Shown here in pieces: positions 31,190-40,391 of a stretch of DNA of 64,000 nt. Positions within the stretch are counted from its first letter, which is position 1. Every line of letters starts with the position of its first letter. Source of the DNA: Agrobacterium leguminum (GTDB lineage: Bacteria; Pseudomonadota; Alphaproteobacteria; Rhizobiales; Rhizobiaceae); NCBI RefSeq assembly GCF_015704895.1, contig NZ_JADQWB010000006.1, positions 248,001 through 312,000 of the forward strand, written 5' to 3'. Below the pieces are notes generated by a model. It worked only from the letters and a program-made list of their open reading frames with translations, ran no database searches and was not told the origin of the DNA. Position numbers and translations under genes: made by a program.

Positions 31190-32521
31190 CTATGCGCCCT
31201 TGTCGGAACCGCCTTCGTGCGGGCGACCGACCGCGGCATAGATGAAACCATGCGCGGCGACCTCATCCGTGCGGTAGATATTGCGCAGGTCCACAAGAAC
31301 AGGGGTTTTCATGATCGCCTTCAGCCGCGGCAGGTCGAGCGCGCGGAACTGGTTCCATTCCGTCACGATCACCACGGCGTCGGCATCTTCCGCCGCCTCG
31401 TAGGGGCCGGCCGCGTATTCGATGTCTTCCATCAGGTGGCGGGCATTCGCCATGCCTTCCGGGTCGTAACCCACCACTTTTGCGCCGCCGTCCTGCAGGG
31501 TCTGGATGATGGCGATTGCCGGGCTGTCGCGCATGTCGTCGGTATTCGGCTTGAAGGTCAGCCCAAGCACGGCGATCTTCTTGCCGCGCACATCGCCGCC
31601 CACGGCGTTGATGACCTTGCGGCCCATGGCGCGTTTGCGGTTGTCGTTGATGGCGATGGTGGTCTCGATCAGCCGCACCGGCGCATCATAATCCTGCGCG
31701 GTCTTGGCAAGCGCCAGCGTGTCCTTCGGGAAACAGGAGCCGCCATAACCGGGGCCGGCATGCAGGAATTTCGGACCGATGCGGCCATCCAGCCCGATGC
31801 CGCGCGACACGTCCTGCACATTGGCGCCGACCTTCTCGCAGAGGTCAGCCATCTCGTTGATGAAGGTGATCTTCATCGCCAGGAAGGCGTTGGCGGCATA
31901 TTTGATGAGTTCGGAAGCGCGCCTTGTGGTGAAGAGCAGCGGCGACTGGTTGAGATAGAGCGGGCGGTAAACCTCGGTCATGACGGGGCGGGCGCGCTCA
32001 TCCGAAAGGCCGACGACGATGCGGTCCGGCCGCTTGAAATCCTCGATGGCGGCGCCTTCGCGCAGGAATTCCGGGTTGGAGACGACGGCGAAATCGGCCG
32101 AGGGGTTTTCCTCGTGGATGATACGCTCCACCTCGTCGCCGGTGCCGACGGGAACGGTGGATTTGGTGACGATGACCGTGAAACCATCAAGCGCATGGGC
32201 GATTTCCTTCGCCGCCGCATAGACATAGCCGAGATCGGCATGGCCATCGCCGCGCCGCGAGGGTGTGCCGACCGCGATGAAGACGACATCGGCATTGGCA
32301 ACGGCTGCGGAAAGATCGGTGGTGAAGCTCAACCGCCCGGCCTTGGCATTGTTGGCGACGATGGTCTCCAGACCCGGTTCGAAGATCGGAATATGGCCGT
32401 TTTTCAGGGCCTCGATCTTCTCCGGCATCTTGTCGACGCAGACCACGTCATGGCCGAAATCCGCAAAACACGCGCCGGACACGAGGCCGACATAACCCGA
32501 ACCGATCATCACAATCCGCAT
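31190..32521 (-). CDS. UDP-glucose 6-dehydrogenase
   Basis: Cytoplasmic enzyme of 443 aa oxidising UDP-glucose to UDP-glucuronate with two NAD. The N-terminal MRIVMIGSGYVGLVSGACFA, the VATVP-like FTVIVTKSTVPVGTGDEVER (about 126-145) and the catalytic cysteine segment PGYGGSCFPKDTLAL near 256-270 are all present. The C-terminal GLTFKPNTDDMRDSPA is also typical. It is promoter-proximal to the UDP-glucuronate 4-epimerase. Rhizobial names are rkpK, exo5 or ugd. Confidence 0.95.
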   Translation of the reverse strand: MRIVMIGSGYVGLVSGACFADFGHDVVCVDKMPEKIEALKNGHIPIFEPGLETIVANNAKAGRLSFTTDLSAAVANADVVFIAVGTPSRRGDGHADLGYVYAAAKEIAHALDGFTVIVTKSTVPVGTGDEVERIIHEENPSADFAVVSNPEFLREGAAIEDFKRPDRIVVGLSDERARPVMTEVYRPLYLNQSPLLFTTRRASELIKYAANAFLAMKITFINEMADLCEKVGANVQDVSRGIGLDGRIGPKFLHAGPGYGGSCFPKDTLALAKTAQDYDAPVRLIETTIAINDNRKRAMGRKVINAVGGDVRGKKIAVLGLTFKPNTDDMRDSPAIAIIQTLQDGGAKVVGYDPEGMANARHLMEDIEYAAGPYEAAEDADAVVIVTEWNQFRALDLPRLKAIMKTPVLVDLRNIYRTDEVAAHGFIYAAVGRPHEGGSDKGA

Positions 32522-32904
32522 TCTTTTTCCTTTCGGTTAGCGAGGCCATGGTAACGCAGCAATATCAGCCGGGGAAATCGGCGGGTGAAAATCACACGAT
32601 AATATTTAGCCGCCTTCATGCCCGTCGCCAAGCGCCACGATGAACACCGGCTAACCTCTTTCCATGACGGGGATGTGATGGCCATGGCGGGACAAATTTG
32701 CCGCACCTTGCAGCCATTTTCATCGGTCGGGTCCAATAGGGCAATTTTGCCGTTTTTCCGACTTGCACTCATAGGTAGCCGGGTCTAGCCATAGGGCTGA
32801 GGATCAAATCTGCCAGACTGTCTGTCCCTTGAAGGGGCGTCCGGGTCGCGTTCCACGCGGCCGGGGGATGCTTTGCGTTGCGGTCGGTGTTTGGGGACGT
32901 TCAA
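32522..32904. other. Intergenic region without a supported gene (383 bp)
   Basis: Divergent gap between UDP-glucose dehydrogenase and the EamA transporter. It must hold both promoters. An 87-codon minus-strand frame overlaps the dehydrogenase start, but its composition is not coding-like. I see no repeat, terminator or RNA fold that I can defend. Confidence 0.6.
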
Positions 32905-33792
32905 ATGCAAAAGGGTTTTCTGCTCGGTCTGTTCGCTTATGCGACCTTTTCCATGGGCGATGCCACCATCAAGTCGCTTGGATCGCAGATCAGCGTTTTC
33001 GAAATCGGCTTCTTCAGCATTCTATTTTCCGGCATCTTCATTTTCTTCAGCAAGCCGCGCGAGGAAAGGTGGCGTGAATTCTGGCGCATGAGCCGGCCCT
33101 TCGCCGTGCACGGGCGCGCGATCTCCGGCCTTTTCGCCGGTATTTTCGGTATCTATGCCTTCACCACAATTCCGCTGGCGGAAGCCTATGCGCTGATCTT
33201 CCTGTCGCCGCTCTTCGTGACCGTGCTTTCCGCCGTCGTGCTGAAGGAGAATATCGGCCCATGGCGGTGGGCGGCGGTTCTGGCTGGCATCGTCGGTGTC
33301 ATCCTCGTCGTGCGGCCAGGCTTCAAGACACTCGAACTCGGGCATTTCGCCGCCATCGGCGTTGCGTTCCTCGCGGCAATGACCATCGTTTTGCTGCGCT
33401 CGCTTGCGGGCAAGGAAAAGCGCACCTCGATCATGGGCGTGCTGCTGATCTATGGCCTCACCTTCAACGGCATTGCCTCCCTCCCCGAATTCGTCATGCC
33501 CACCCTACACCAGCTATTGGCTTTCGCCTTCATCGGCCTTTGCACGGCCACGGGGCAGATCACCCTTCTGGTCGCGACCCGCATCGCGCCGGCAAGCCAG
33601 ATCGCGCCATCGCATTATTCGCAAATCCTCTGGGCCGTGGCGATCGGCATGGCTTTCTTCCACGAATATCCGGATGCGGTCGCCGTGCTTGGTCTGGCCG
33701 TCATCGCCGCATCGGGACTGCTGACGATGATCCGCGAAAAGGTGAGGCTCGGCACCGTGCGCTGGAACCCGTTTTTCCGCAATCGCCTCTGA
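32905..33792 (+). CDS. EamA / DMT-family transporter
   Basis: Inner-membrane drug/metabolite exporter-type protein of 295 aa with ten hydrophobic helices in two EamA repeats. The first is near residues 5-140 (GIFGIYAFTTIPLAEAYALI) and the second near 150-282 (LLVATRIAPASQIAPSHYSQ). I chose ATG 32905 because GGGGAC lies seven bases upstream and the protein then begins at the first helix. Single gene; substrate unknown. Confidence 0.88.
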   Translation: MQKGFLLGLFAYATFSMGDATIKSLGSQISVFEIGFFSILFSGIFIFFSKPREERWREFWRMSRPFAVHGRAISGLFAGIFGIYAFTTIPLAEAYALIFLSPLFVTVLSAVVLKENIGPWRWAAVLAGIVGVILVVRPGFKTLELGHFAAIGVAFLAAMTIVLLRSLAGKEKRTSIMGVLLIYGLTFNGIASLPEFVMPTLHQLLAFAFIGLCTATGQITLLVATRIAPASQIAPSHYSQILWAVAIGMAFFHEYPDAVAVLGLAVIAASGLLTMIREKVRLGTVRWNPFFRNRL

Positions 33793-33896
33793 ATTCACTG
33801 TTGATCGGAAACAGTGCGTCAACCGAAGCGCGGCTTGTGAAGCGGCGGCAACCCGGCCCATAAGGCTTTCATCTTTAGATGAACGGAGAGCCGCAA

Positions 33897-34877
33897 ATGC
33901 TCGTGGATGGAAAATGGACCGCCGAATGGCATCCGGTGCAGGCGACCGACAAGAAAGGCGGCTTCGTTCGCCAGACCTCCGGTTTCCGCAATTGGGTAAC
34001 GCCTGATGGTTCGGCGGGGCCGACGGGCGAGGGCGGTTTTGCGGCCGAAAGCGGCCGTTATCATCTTTACGTCGCGCTGATCTGCCCCTGGGCATCGCGC
34101 ACGCTGATCGGCCGTAAGCTGAAGAAGCTGGAAGAGGTGATTTCCGTTTCCGTTGTCGAGCCGGCGCTTTCCGACGAGGGCTGGAAATTCGGCGACTATC
34201 CGGGCGCGGATCGTGATACGCTCAACGGCTTCACCTATATGCACGAGGTCTATACCAGCGCGGATCCGCACTATACCGGCCGCGCCACCGTGCCCGTGCT
34301 TTGGGACAAAAAGACGAAAACCATCGTCAACAACGAATCCGCCGATATTCTGCGCATGCTGAATTCCGGTTTCGGCGATCTGGCCGATAATAGCCTGGAC
34401 CTCTATCCGGAAGCGCTGCGCGATGAGATCGATGCTCTCAATGACCACATCTATCCACGCCTCAACAACGGCGTTTACAGAACCGGTTTCGCCACCACGC
34501 AGATCGCCTATGAGGAGGCCTTCGCCGATGTGTTCGCAACGCTTGGGGAGCTCGAAAGCCGCCTCGTCTCAGGCGGACCTTTCCTTTTCGGCGATCACCT
34601 GACCGAAACGGATGTCCGGCTTTTCGTGACGCTGGTTCGTTTCGATGCCGCCTATTTTGGCCTGTTCAAATGCAATCTTCGCCGCATCGCCGATTATCCG
34701 GCCCTTCAGGCCTATATGATGCGGGTGCTGACCATTCCGGGCGTGCGCGACACGGTCAATATCGACCATATCAAGCGCGGTTATTATTCCATCAAGGCGC
34801 TCAATCCGACCCGCATCGTGCCCGTCGGTCCCGATCTTCCGGGGCTGTATGACGTTTCTCTCCGCTCATCGAACTGA
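33897..34877 (+). CDS. Glutathione S-transferase, glutathionyl-hydroquinone reductase type (YqjG/ECM4 family)
   Basis: Cytoplasmic Xi-class GST of about 326 aa, which reduces glutathionyl-hydroquinones. The catalytic Cys is in ALICPWASRTLIGRKLKKLE (CPW motif, about residue 63); VPVLWDKKTKTIVNNESADI near 134-153 is the usual GSH-binding strand and SNAIL-like ESAD segment. I chose ATG 33897, with GGAG about eleven bases upstream, because family members begin MLVDGKW; ATG 33879 would add six residues and has a poorer binding site. It is convergent with the LysR gene. Confidence 0.9.
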   Translation: MLVDGKWTAEWHPVQATDKKGGFVRQTSGFRNWVTPDGSAGPTGEGGFAAESGRYHLYVALICPWASRTLIGRKLKKLEEVISVSVVEPALSDEGWKFGDYPGADRDTLNGFTYMHEVYTSADPHYTGRATVPVLWDKKTKTIVNNESADILRMLNSGFGDLADNSLDLYPEALRDEIDALNDHIYPRLNNGVYRTGFATTQIAYEEAFADVFATLGELESRLVSGGPFLFGDHLTETDVRLFVTLVRFDAAYFGLFKCNLRRIADYPALQAYMMRVLTIPGVRDTVNIDHIKRGYYSIKALNPTRIVPVGPDLPGLYDVSLRSSN

Positions 34878-34889
34878 GCGGATGATGGA

Positions 34890-35792
34890 CTAGACCGGCT
34901 TGCCGACCTGATCGAGCAGCCATGCCTGAAAGGCGCGGGCCAGTGCATTGTCCTGCCGTCCTTCCGGCAGGGCGACGTAATAGCTCTTGTCGGTCTGCAG
35001 GGGCATGTCGAAGACGATTGCGAGGCGGCCGGAGGCGATCTCCGCCTCGATGAGATATTTCGGCAGAAGGGCAAAACCGATGCCGCTTGCGGCGGCCTCG
35101 ATGATCATCGAGAATTGGTCGAAACGGCTGCCCTGATAGGCATTCTCCGCCGTCACCCCGTTCATCTCCAGCCATTCCGTCCATAGCTTCGGACGCGTCG
35201 TCACATGCAGCAGCGGCTGCCCTGTCAGATCCTGCGGCTGGTTCACGCCGGCGCGGCGCACAAGGGCGGGGCTTGCGACCGGCACGATCACCTCGTTGCA
35301 CAAAAATGTGCAGGTGCCATGCGCCCAGACCGGTTGGCCGTAGTGAATGGCGAGATCGAAACCTTCCTCATCGAAATCGAAGGGATGCGAGCGCGAGCCG
35401 ATGGTGATCGTTATTTCCGGATTGGCGTCGATGAAGCGGTGGAGGCGCGGCATCAGCCAGCGGCTGCCGAATGTCGGCAATGTGGCGACGGAAAGCGATG
35501 CGTGCGATGTGCCGGCCGACACCGCGCGCACCATCAACTGTTCGGATTGCTGCAACAGGCGCCGCACATCTGGCAGGAATTTACGCCCCGCCTCCGAAAG
35601 CACGACCCGCCTGCGGATGCGCTCGAAAAGCTGCATTCCGGTCTGCGCTTCGAGTTCGCCGATCTGCCGGCTCACCGCGCTCTGCGTGAGGTTGAGTTCT
35701 TCCGCCGCACGCGTAAAATTGCCGTGCCGTGCCGCGCATTCGAACGCCTGCAGGGTAACGATGTCAGGGACCAGTCTTCTGCGCGGATCCAT
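34890..35792 (-). CDS. LysR-family transcriptional regulator (GcvA-like)
   Basis: Regulator of 300 aa. The N-terminal HTH is LQAFECAARHGNFTRAAEEL then NLTQSAVSRQIGELE (about residues 13-47), and the effector-binding domain follows with the GcvA-type RWLMPRLHRFIDANPEITI (about 127-145). It is divergent from the ALDH7-type aldehyde dehydrogenase with a gap of about 200 bp, so it probably controls that gene in response to lysine or another amino-acid catabolite. The effector is not known from sequence. Confidence 0.92.
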   Translation of the reverse strand: MDPRRRLVPDIVTLQAFECAARHGNFTRAAEELNLTQSAVSRQIGELEAQTGMQLFERIRRRVVLSEAGRKFLPDVRRLLQQSEQLMVRAVSAGTSHASLSVATLPTFGSRWLMPRLHRFIDANPEITITIGSRSHPFDFDEEGFDLAIHYGQPVWAHGTCTFLCNEVIVPVASPALVRRAGVNQPQDLTGQPLLHVTTRPKLWTEWLEMNGVTAENAYQGSRFDQFSMIIEAAASGIGFALLPKYLIEAEIASGRLAIVFDMPLQTDKSYYVALPEGRQDNALARAFQAWLLDQVGKPV

Positions 35793-35994
35793 TCCATTCT
35801 CGCATCAACTTACCCGCTTTCCTCATTGGAAAAGGGTCGTTATGGCCATATATGATTACGGGAAAGAATGGAACGGTGTAAAACATCAGTTTCACATAAC
35901 GAATGGCAAATTCGGGGAAAGAAGAGTGACGGGAGTTGAAAGCGCCGTATCATAACGGCCTTTCCTCCCCTTTTAAGCCAAAAGGACGATGGAC

Positions 35995-37524
35995 ATGGAT
36001 GCGACCACGAAGCTCGACGTGAAACAGGAAGCCGCGGCCCTGCTCGACAGGATGGGCGTTGCCCGCGATCTTTATACCGGCGGCGATATGGCCTCCTTCA
36101 GCCCGGTGACGGGTGAACAGGTCGCGAGCCTGAAGACCGTTTCGGTCGAAGGTGTCGCAGCCGTGATCGACCGGGCCGATGCCGCCTTCAAGGCATGGCG
36201 CAATGTGCCGGCGCCCCGTCGCGGTGAACTGATCCGGCTGCTCGGCGAGGAACTGCGCGCCTTCAAGGCCGATCTCGGCCGTCTCGTCTCGCTGGAAGCG
36301 GGCAAGGTTCCCTCCGAGGGCCTCGGCGAAGTGCAGGAAATGATCGATATCTGCGATTTCGCCGTCGGTCTTTCCCGCCAGCTTTATGGTCTCACCATCG
36401 CCACCGAACGTCCCGGCCACCGCATGATGGAAACCTGGCATCCGCTCGGTGTCGTCGGCGTCATCTCCGCCTTCAACTTCCCGGTCGCGGTGTGGTCGTG
36501 GAATGCGGCGCTCGCCATCGTCTGCGGTAATTCGGTGGTCTGGAAGCCTTCGGAAAAGACCCCGCTCACGGCGCTTGCCGTGCAGGGCATCTTCGAACGC
36601 GCCGCCGCCCGCTTCGGCGATGCGCCGGAAGGTCTTTCGCAGCTGCTGATCGGCGACCGCGCCGTGGGTGAAGCTCTGGTGGACAATCCCAAAGTGCCGC
36701 TCGTTTCGGCCACCGGCTCCACCCGCATGGGCCGCGATGTCGGCCCGCGTCTGGCGAAACGCTTCGCCCGCGCCATTCTGGAACTCGGCGGCAACAATGC
36801 CGGCATAGTCTGCCCTTCCGCCGATCTCGACATGGCGCTGCGCGCCATCGCCTTCGGCGCCATGGGCACGGCCGGCCAGCGCTGCACCACACTTCGCCGT
36901 CTCTTCGTGCATGACAGCGTTTATGACCAGCTCGTGCCGCGCCTGAAAAAGGCCTATGCCTCCGTTTCTGTCGGCAACCCGCTGGAAACCTCCGCACTCG
37001 TCGGCCCGCTGGTCGACAAGGCGGCTTTCGACGGCATGCAGAAGGCCCTCGAAGCGGCGAAAGCCCATGACGGTGTGGTGAATGGCGGCGGCCGCGTGGA
37101 TACGGGTGCGCCGGATGCCTATTACGTCAAGCCGGCGCTTGTCGAAATGCCGAAGCAGGCGGGACCGGTGCTCGAAGAGACTTTCGCGCCGATCCTCTAC
37201 GTCATGAAATACAGCGATCTCGATCAGGCGATAGACGACCATAACGCCGTCGCTGCTGGTCTTTCCTCATCGATCTTCACCCGCGACATGCAGGAATCGG
37301 AACGGTTCCTGTCGTCGGAAGGTTCGGATTGCGGCATTGCCAACGTCAATATCGGCACCTCGGGTGCGGAAATCGGCGGCGCTTTCGGCGGTGAGAAGGA
37401 AACCGGCGGCGGCCGTGAATCCGGTTCGGATGCGTGGAAGGCCTATATGCGCCGCGCCACCAACACCATCAACTACTCCAAGGCGCTGCCGCTGGCGCAG
37501 GGCGTTTCCTTCGATATCGAATAA
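35995..37524 (+). CDS. Aldehyde dehydrogenase, ALDH7 type (alpha-aminoadipic semialdehyde dehydrogenase)
   Basis: NAD-dependent aldehyde dehydrogenase of about 509 aa. ALDH7 marks include GVVGVISAFNFPVAVWSWNA (about residues 151-170), the catalytic Glu in LELGGNNA near 259 and the nucleophile Cys in GTAGQRCTTLRRL near 294. Members of this family oxidise aminoadipate semialdehyde/piperideine-6-carboxylate in lysine breakdown (called amaB or pcd). ATG 35989 is also possible, but AAAGGA is better spaced for 35995. It is divergent from a LysR regulator and followed by a terminator. Confidence 0.9.
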   Translation: MDATTKLDVKQEAAALLDRMGVARDLYTGGDMASFSPVTGEQVASLKTVSVEGVAAVIDRADAAFKAWRNVPAPRRGELIRLLGEELRAFKADLGRLVSLEAGKVPSEGLGEVQEMIDICDFAVGLSRQLYGLTIATERPGHRMMETWHPLGVVGVISAFNFPVAVWSWNAALAIVCGNSVVWKPSEKTPLTALAVQGIFERAAARFGDAPEGLSQLLIGDRAVGEALVDNPKVPLVSATGSTRMGRDVGPRLAKRFARAILELGGNNAGIVCPSADLDMALRAIAFGAMGTAGQRCTTLRRLFVHDSVYDQLVPRLKKAYASVSVGNPLETSALVGPLVDKAAFDGMQKALEAAKAHDGVVNGGGRVDTGAPDAYYVKPALVEMPKQAGPVLEETFAPILYVMKYSDLDQAIDDHNAVAAGLSSSIFTRDMQESERFLSSEGSDCGIANVNIGTSGAEIGGAFGGEKETGGGRESGSDAWKAYMRRATNTINYSKALPLAQGVSFDIE

Positions 37525-37555
37525 TCGCGTCCCTATAGAGAAATTGATCCATCAC

Positions 37556-37590
37556 GCCGGCGCGGCTCCATCCGCGCCGGCATTTCTATT
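37556..37590 (+). terminator. Rho-independent terminator after the aldehyde dehydrogenase
   Basis: A perfect 10-bp GC stem (GCCGGCGCGG with CCGCGCCGGC), 6-nt loop, then ATTTCTATT. It separates the aldehyde dehydrogenase from the ssu-type transporter. Confidence 0.8.
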
Positions 37591-37765
37591 CGATGGCTCG
37601 GACGAGGGCGTCCGCGACGATTTGCGGAAAAGAGGCATTTGCGCGGAATTTTATTCCCGCAACATTGCTCATATTGAATTATTGTCTCTCTATCGTTTTA
37701 ATGGAAAACCCTAGCATTGCTCCATATCGTGAACCGGCCAGAGGGGCTGGTGACAAGGAGATGAA

Positions 37766-38719
37766 ATGCCAGCCATCACCCGCCGCGCGCTTTCCGCCAG
37801 CCTTTTTGTTGCCGCCGCATTCTCGGTCCTGCCGCTACAGGTGCAGGCGGCGGAAGAGCTGAAGATCGGTTATCAGAAAACCGGCCTGCCGGTGATCGCC
37901 CGCCAGCAGGGCGTCATCGAAAAGGCGCTTGAGGCCAAGGGCGTGAAGGTTTCCTGGGTCGAATTCACCGCCGGTCCGCCGCTGGTGGAAGCCCTGAATG
38001 TCGGCTCCATCAATGTCGGCTGGACGGGGGATGCGCCGCCGATCTTCGGCCAGGCGGCAGGTTCCGCCATCGTTTATGTCGCGGCCCTTCCTTCGAACGG
38101 CAAGGGTGAGGCGATCTTCACCAAGCCTGAGAGTGGCATCAAATCGGTTGACGACCTGAAGGGCAAGAAGGTCGGTGTCGGCAAGGGCACCAGCGCGCAC
38201 AATCTGCTGGTGGCGGCGCTGGAGAAGAACGGCCTGAAATTCAGCGATATCGAGGTGGTCTATCTCAGCCCCGCCGATGCTTCCGCCGCCTTCGCCAGCG
38301 ACAAGATCGACGCCTGGGCCGTCTGGGATCCCTTCTATGCGATTGCCGAAACCCGCTACAAGCCGGTCACTCTGGCCCGCACCAGCGATGTGCTTGCTGT
38401 CAGTACCTATTTCCTCGCCAATCGCGATTACGCCAAATCCAATGCGGATACCATCAACATTACCATCGATGCTTTGGGCGAGGCGGCGAAATGGTCCGCC
38501 GCCAACCGCGACAAGGTCGCCGCAGCTTTGCATGAGGTGACGGGCGTGCCGCTGGAGGCGCAGACGCTGGCCGCGAACCGCTCGGAATTCGGCATTACCA
38601 AAATCGATGACAAGATCGTCGCCAGCCAGCAGGAGACCGCCGACCGCTTTTATCGTCTCGGCCTGATCCCGAAACAGATCAGCATCAAGGATGCCGTCTG
38701 GTCGGGCGCGACGAACTGA
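37766..38719 (+). CDS. ssuA: Aliphatic sulfonate-type ABC transporter substrate-binding protein
   Basis: Periplasmic binding protein of 317 aa in the SsuA/TauA/NrtA family. It has an Ala-rich signal peptide ending VQA before AEELKIG. The family start KIGYQKTGLPVIARQQGVIE and FTAGPPLVEALNVGSINVGW (about residues 71-90) match alkanesulfonate binding proteins. AAGGAGATGAA immediately precedes the ATG. It is the first of an ACB transporter operon. No SsuD/SsuE monooxygenase genes are adjacent, so the ligand (sulfonate, sulfate ester or taurine) is uncertain. Confidence 0.88.
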   Translation: MPAITRRALSASLFVAAAFSVLPLQVQAAEELKIGYQKTGLPVIARQQGVIEKALEAKGVKVSWVEFTAGPPLVEALNVGSINVGWTGDAPPIFGQAAGSAIVYVAALPSNGKGEAIFTKPESGIKSVDDLKGKKVGVGKGTSAHNLLVAALEKNGLKFSDIEVVYLSPADASAAFASDKIDAWAVWDPFYAIAETRYKPVTLARTSDVLAVSTYFLANRDYAKSNADTINITIDALGEAAKWSAANRDKVAAALHEVTGVPLEAQTLAANRSEFGITKIDDKIVASQQETADRFYRLGLIPKQISIKDAVWSGATN

Positions 38720-38740
38720 GCAAGAGCCGGAGGGTATGCC

Positions 38741-39520
38741 ATGAGCACCGGAAAGCGTATCGAGATTGGCGGCATCACAGGCTGGCTGCTCCCCGCACTC
38801 ATTCTTGCGGGCTGGGAGGCGGCGGCGCGTGCCGGTCTGATTTCCGCCAATGTGCTGCCGGCCCCTTCGGCTGTCGCGGAAGCCTTCTGGCGGCTTCTGC
38901 TCTCGGGTGAGCTTGTCGCCAATATCGGCGTCAGTTCCGCCCGCGCACTCGCCGGTTTCGCCATTGGCGGCTCCATCGGCTTCATTTTCGGACTGGCCAA
39001 CGGCCTCTCCAAATTCTCCCGCAGCTTCACCGACACGACGCTGCAGATGATCCGCAACATTCCGCATCTGGCGCTCATTCCGCTGGTCATCCTCTGGTTC
39101 GGCATCGATGAGGAGGCGAAGCTTTTCCTCGTCGCGCTCGGGGTGTTTTTCCCGATTTACATCAACACGCTGCTCGGCATTCAGGGGGTCGATCCGCAAC
39201 TGGTGGAAATGGGCCGCACCTACGGCATGTCGCCCTTCACGCTGTTCCGGCGGGTGATCCTGCCCGGCGCGCTGCCCGCCATTTTCACAGGCCTGCGTTA
39301 TGCGCTCGGCATCATGTGGCTGACGTTGATCGTCGCCGAAACCATCTCTTCCTCGTCCGGCCTTGGCTATATGGCCATGCAGGCGCGCGAGTTCCTGCTG
39401 ATCGACGTCGTCGTGCTGTCGATCCTCATCTATGCGCTTCTCGGCAAGCTGGCCGACAGTTTCGCCCGCTTCCTCGAAAGCATCTTCCTGCAATGGCATC
39501 CAGCCTTCAAGAAAGTCTGA
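38741..39520 (+). CDS. ssuC: Aliphatic sulfonate-type ABC transporter permease
   Basis: Inner-membrane permease of 259 aa with six helices and the BPD domain. The EAA-type loop GRTYGMSPFTLFRRVILPGA is near residues 159-178. The IPHLALIPLVILWFGIDEEA segment (about 107-126) is characteristic of the SsuC/TauC/NrtB group. It starts 21 nt after the binding-protein gene and 8 nt before the ATPase gene. Confidence 0.9.
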   Translation: MSTGKRIEIGGITGWLLPALILAGWEAAARAGLISANVLPAPSAVAEAFWRLLLSGELVANIGVSSARALAGFAIGGSIGFIFGLANGLSKFSRSFTDTTLQMIRNIPHLALIPLVILWFGIDEEAKLFLVALGVFFPIYINTLLGIQGVDPQLVEMGRTYGMSPFTLFRRVILPGALPAIFTGLRYALGIMWLTLIVAETISSSSGLGYMAMQAREFLLIDVVVLSILIYALLGKLADSFARFLESIFLQWHPAFKKV

Positions 39521-39528
39521 GGTAACCC

Positions 39529-40350
39529 ATGTCGACCGGCAATGTGACGACGCTGAGACGCCCGGATGCCCCGCCATCCCTCCCGTCGCAGGGGAAAATC
39601 GAACAACGCGAGAAGACGGCAGAAGGCAAGGTCGCCTTCAGCTTCCGCAATGTGGCGAAGAGTTTTGGCGACAAACCGGTTCTGCGCGGCATCGATCTCG
39701 ATGTGCGGGAAGGCGAGTTTCTTGCCATCATCGGCAAGAGCGGCTGCGGCAAGAGCACGCTCCTGCGTATTCTGGCCGGCCTCGACACGCCGACCACCGG
39801 AACCGTCTCGAAAGATGCATCGAGCCGCACCCGAATGATGTTTCAGGAGCCGCGTCTTCTGCCGTGGGAACGTATCGCGAGCAACGTCTCCGTGGGGCTG
39901 ACCGGCATCGCCAAGGGCGAGGCGGCGCAGGAGCAGGCGCTTACAATTCTCGAGGAGGTCGGTCTGAAAGACCGGGCTGGCGAATGGCCCTATGTGCTTT
40001 CCGGCGGCCAGAAGCAGCGCGTGGCGCTGGCGCGCGCCTTGGTGGCCCATCCGCAAATCCTGGCGCTGGATGAGCCGCTTGGCGCGCTCGATGCGCTCAC
40101 CCGCATTGAAATGCAGCTTCTGCTGGAGCGCATCTGGCGCAAGCAGAAATTCACCGCCGTTCTCGTCACGCATGATGTATCGGAGGCCGTGGCGCTTGCG
40201 GATCGCATCGTCGTCATCGACGAAGGGCGCATCGCGCTCGATCTCGATGTGAAACTGCCGCGTCCGCGCCGTCATGGCACGGCGGAATTCGCAAGGCTGG
40301 AAGAGCAGGTTCTGAACCAGCTCTTCGGCCGTGGCGAGACCAACGGATAA
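39529..40350 (+). CDS. ssuB: Aliphatic sulfonate-type ABC transporter ATP-binding protein
   Basis: ATPase of 273 aa. Walker [10 protein letters not shown] is near residue 72, the signature LSGGQKQRV near 155 and Walker B ILALDEP near 175, with ALDALTR after it as in SsuB/TauB. The N-terminal 35-residue extension before FRNVAKSF is charged and unordered. It is last in the operon, 41 bp from the convergent putA stop. Confidence 0.9.
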   Translation: MSTGNVTTLRRPDAPPSLPSQGKIEQREKTAEGKVAFSFRNVAKSFGDKPVLRGIDLDVREGEFLAIIGKSGCGKSTLLRILAGLDTPTTGTVSKDASSRTRMMFQEPRLLPWERIASNVSVGLTGIAKGEAAQEQALTILEEVGLKDRAGEWPYVLSGGQKQRVALARALVAHPQILALDEPLGALDALTRIEMQLLLERIWRKQKFTAVLVTHDVSEAVALADRIVVIDEGRIALDLDVKLPRPRRHGTAEFARLEEQVLNQLFGRGETNG

Positions 40351-40391
40351 GGCATGAATCGGCAGGGCCGAGACCCCGCCGGACGATATCA

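Noticed and set aside
32509..32772. Minus-strand 87-codon frame upstream of UDP-glucose dehydrogenase
   Set aside because: Overlaps the start of the real gene, lacks a ribosome-binding site and has no recognisable features.
33797..33816. CACTGTT...AACAGTG hairpin after the EamA gene as a terminator
   Set aside because: Short stem without a T-run; insufficient to call.
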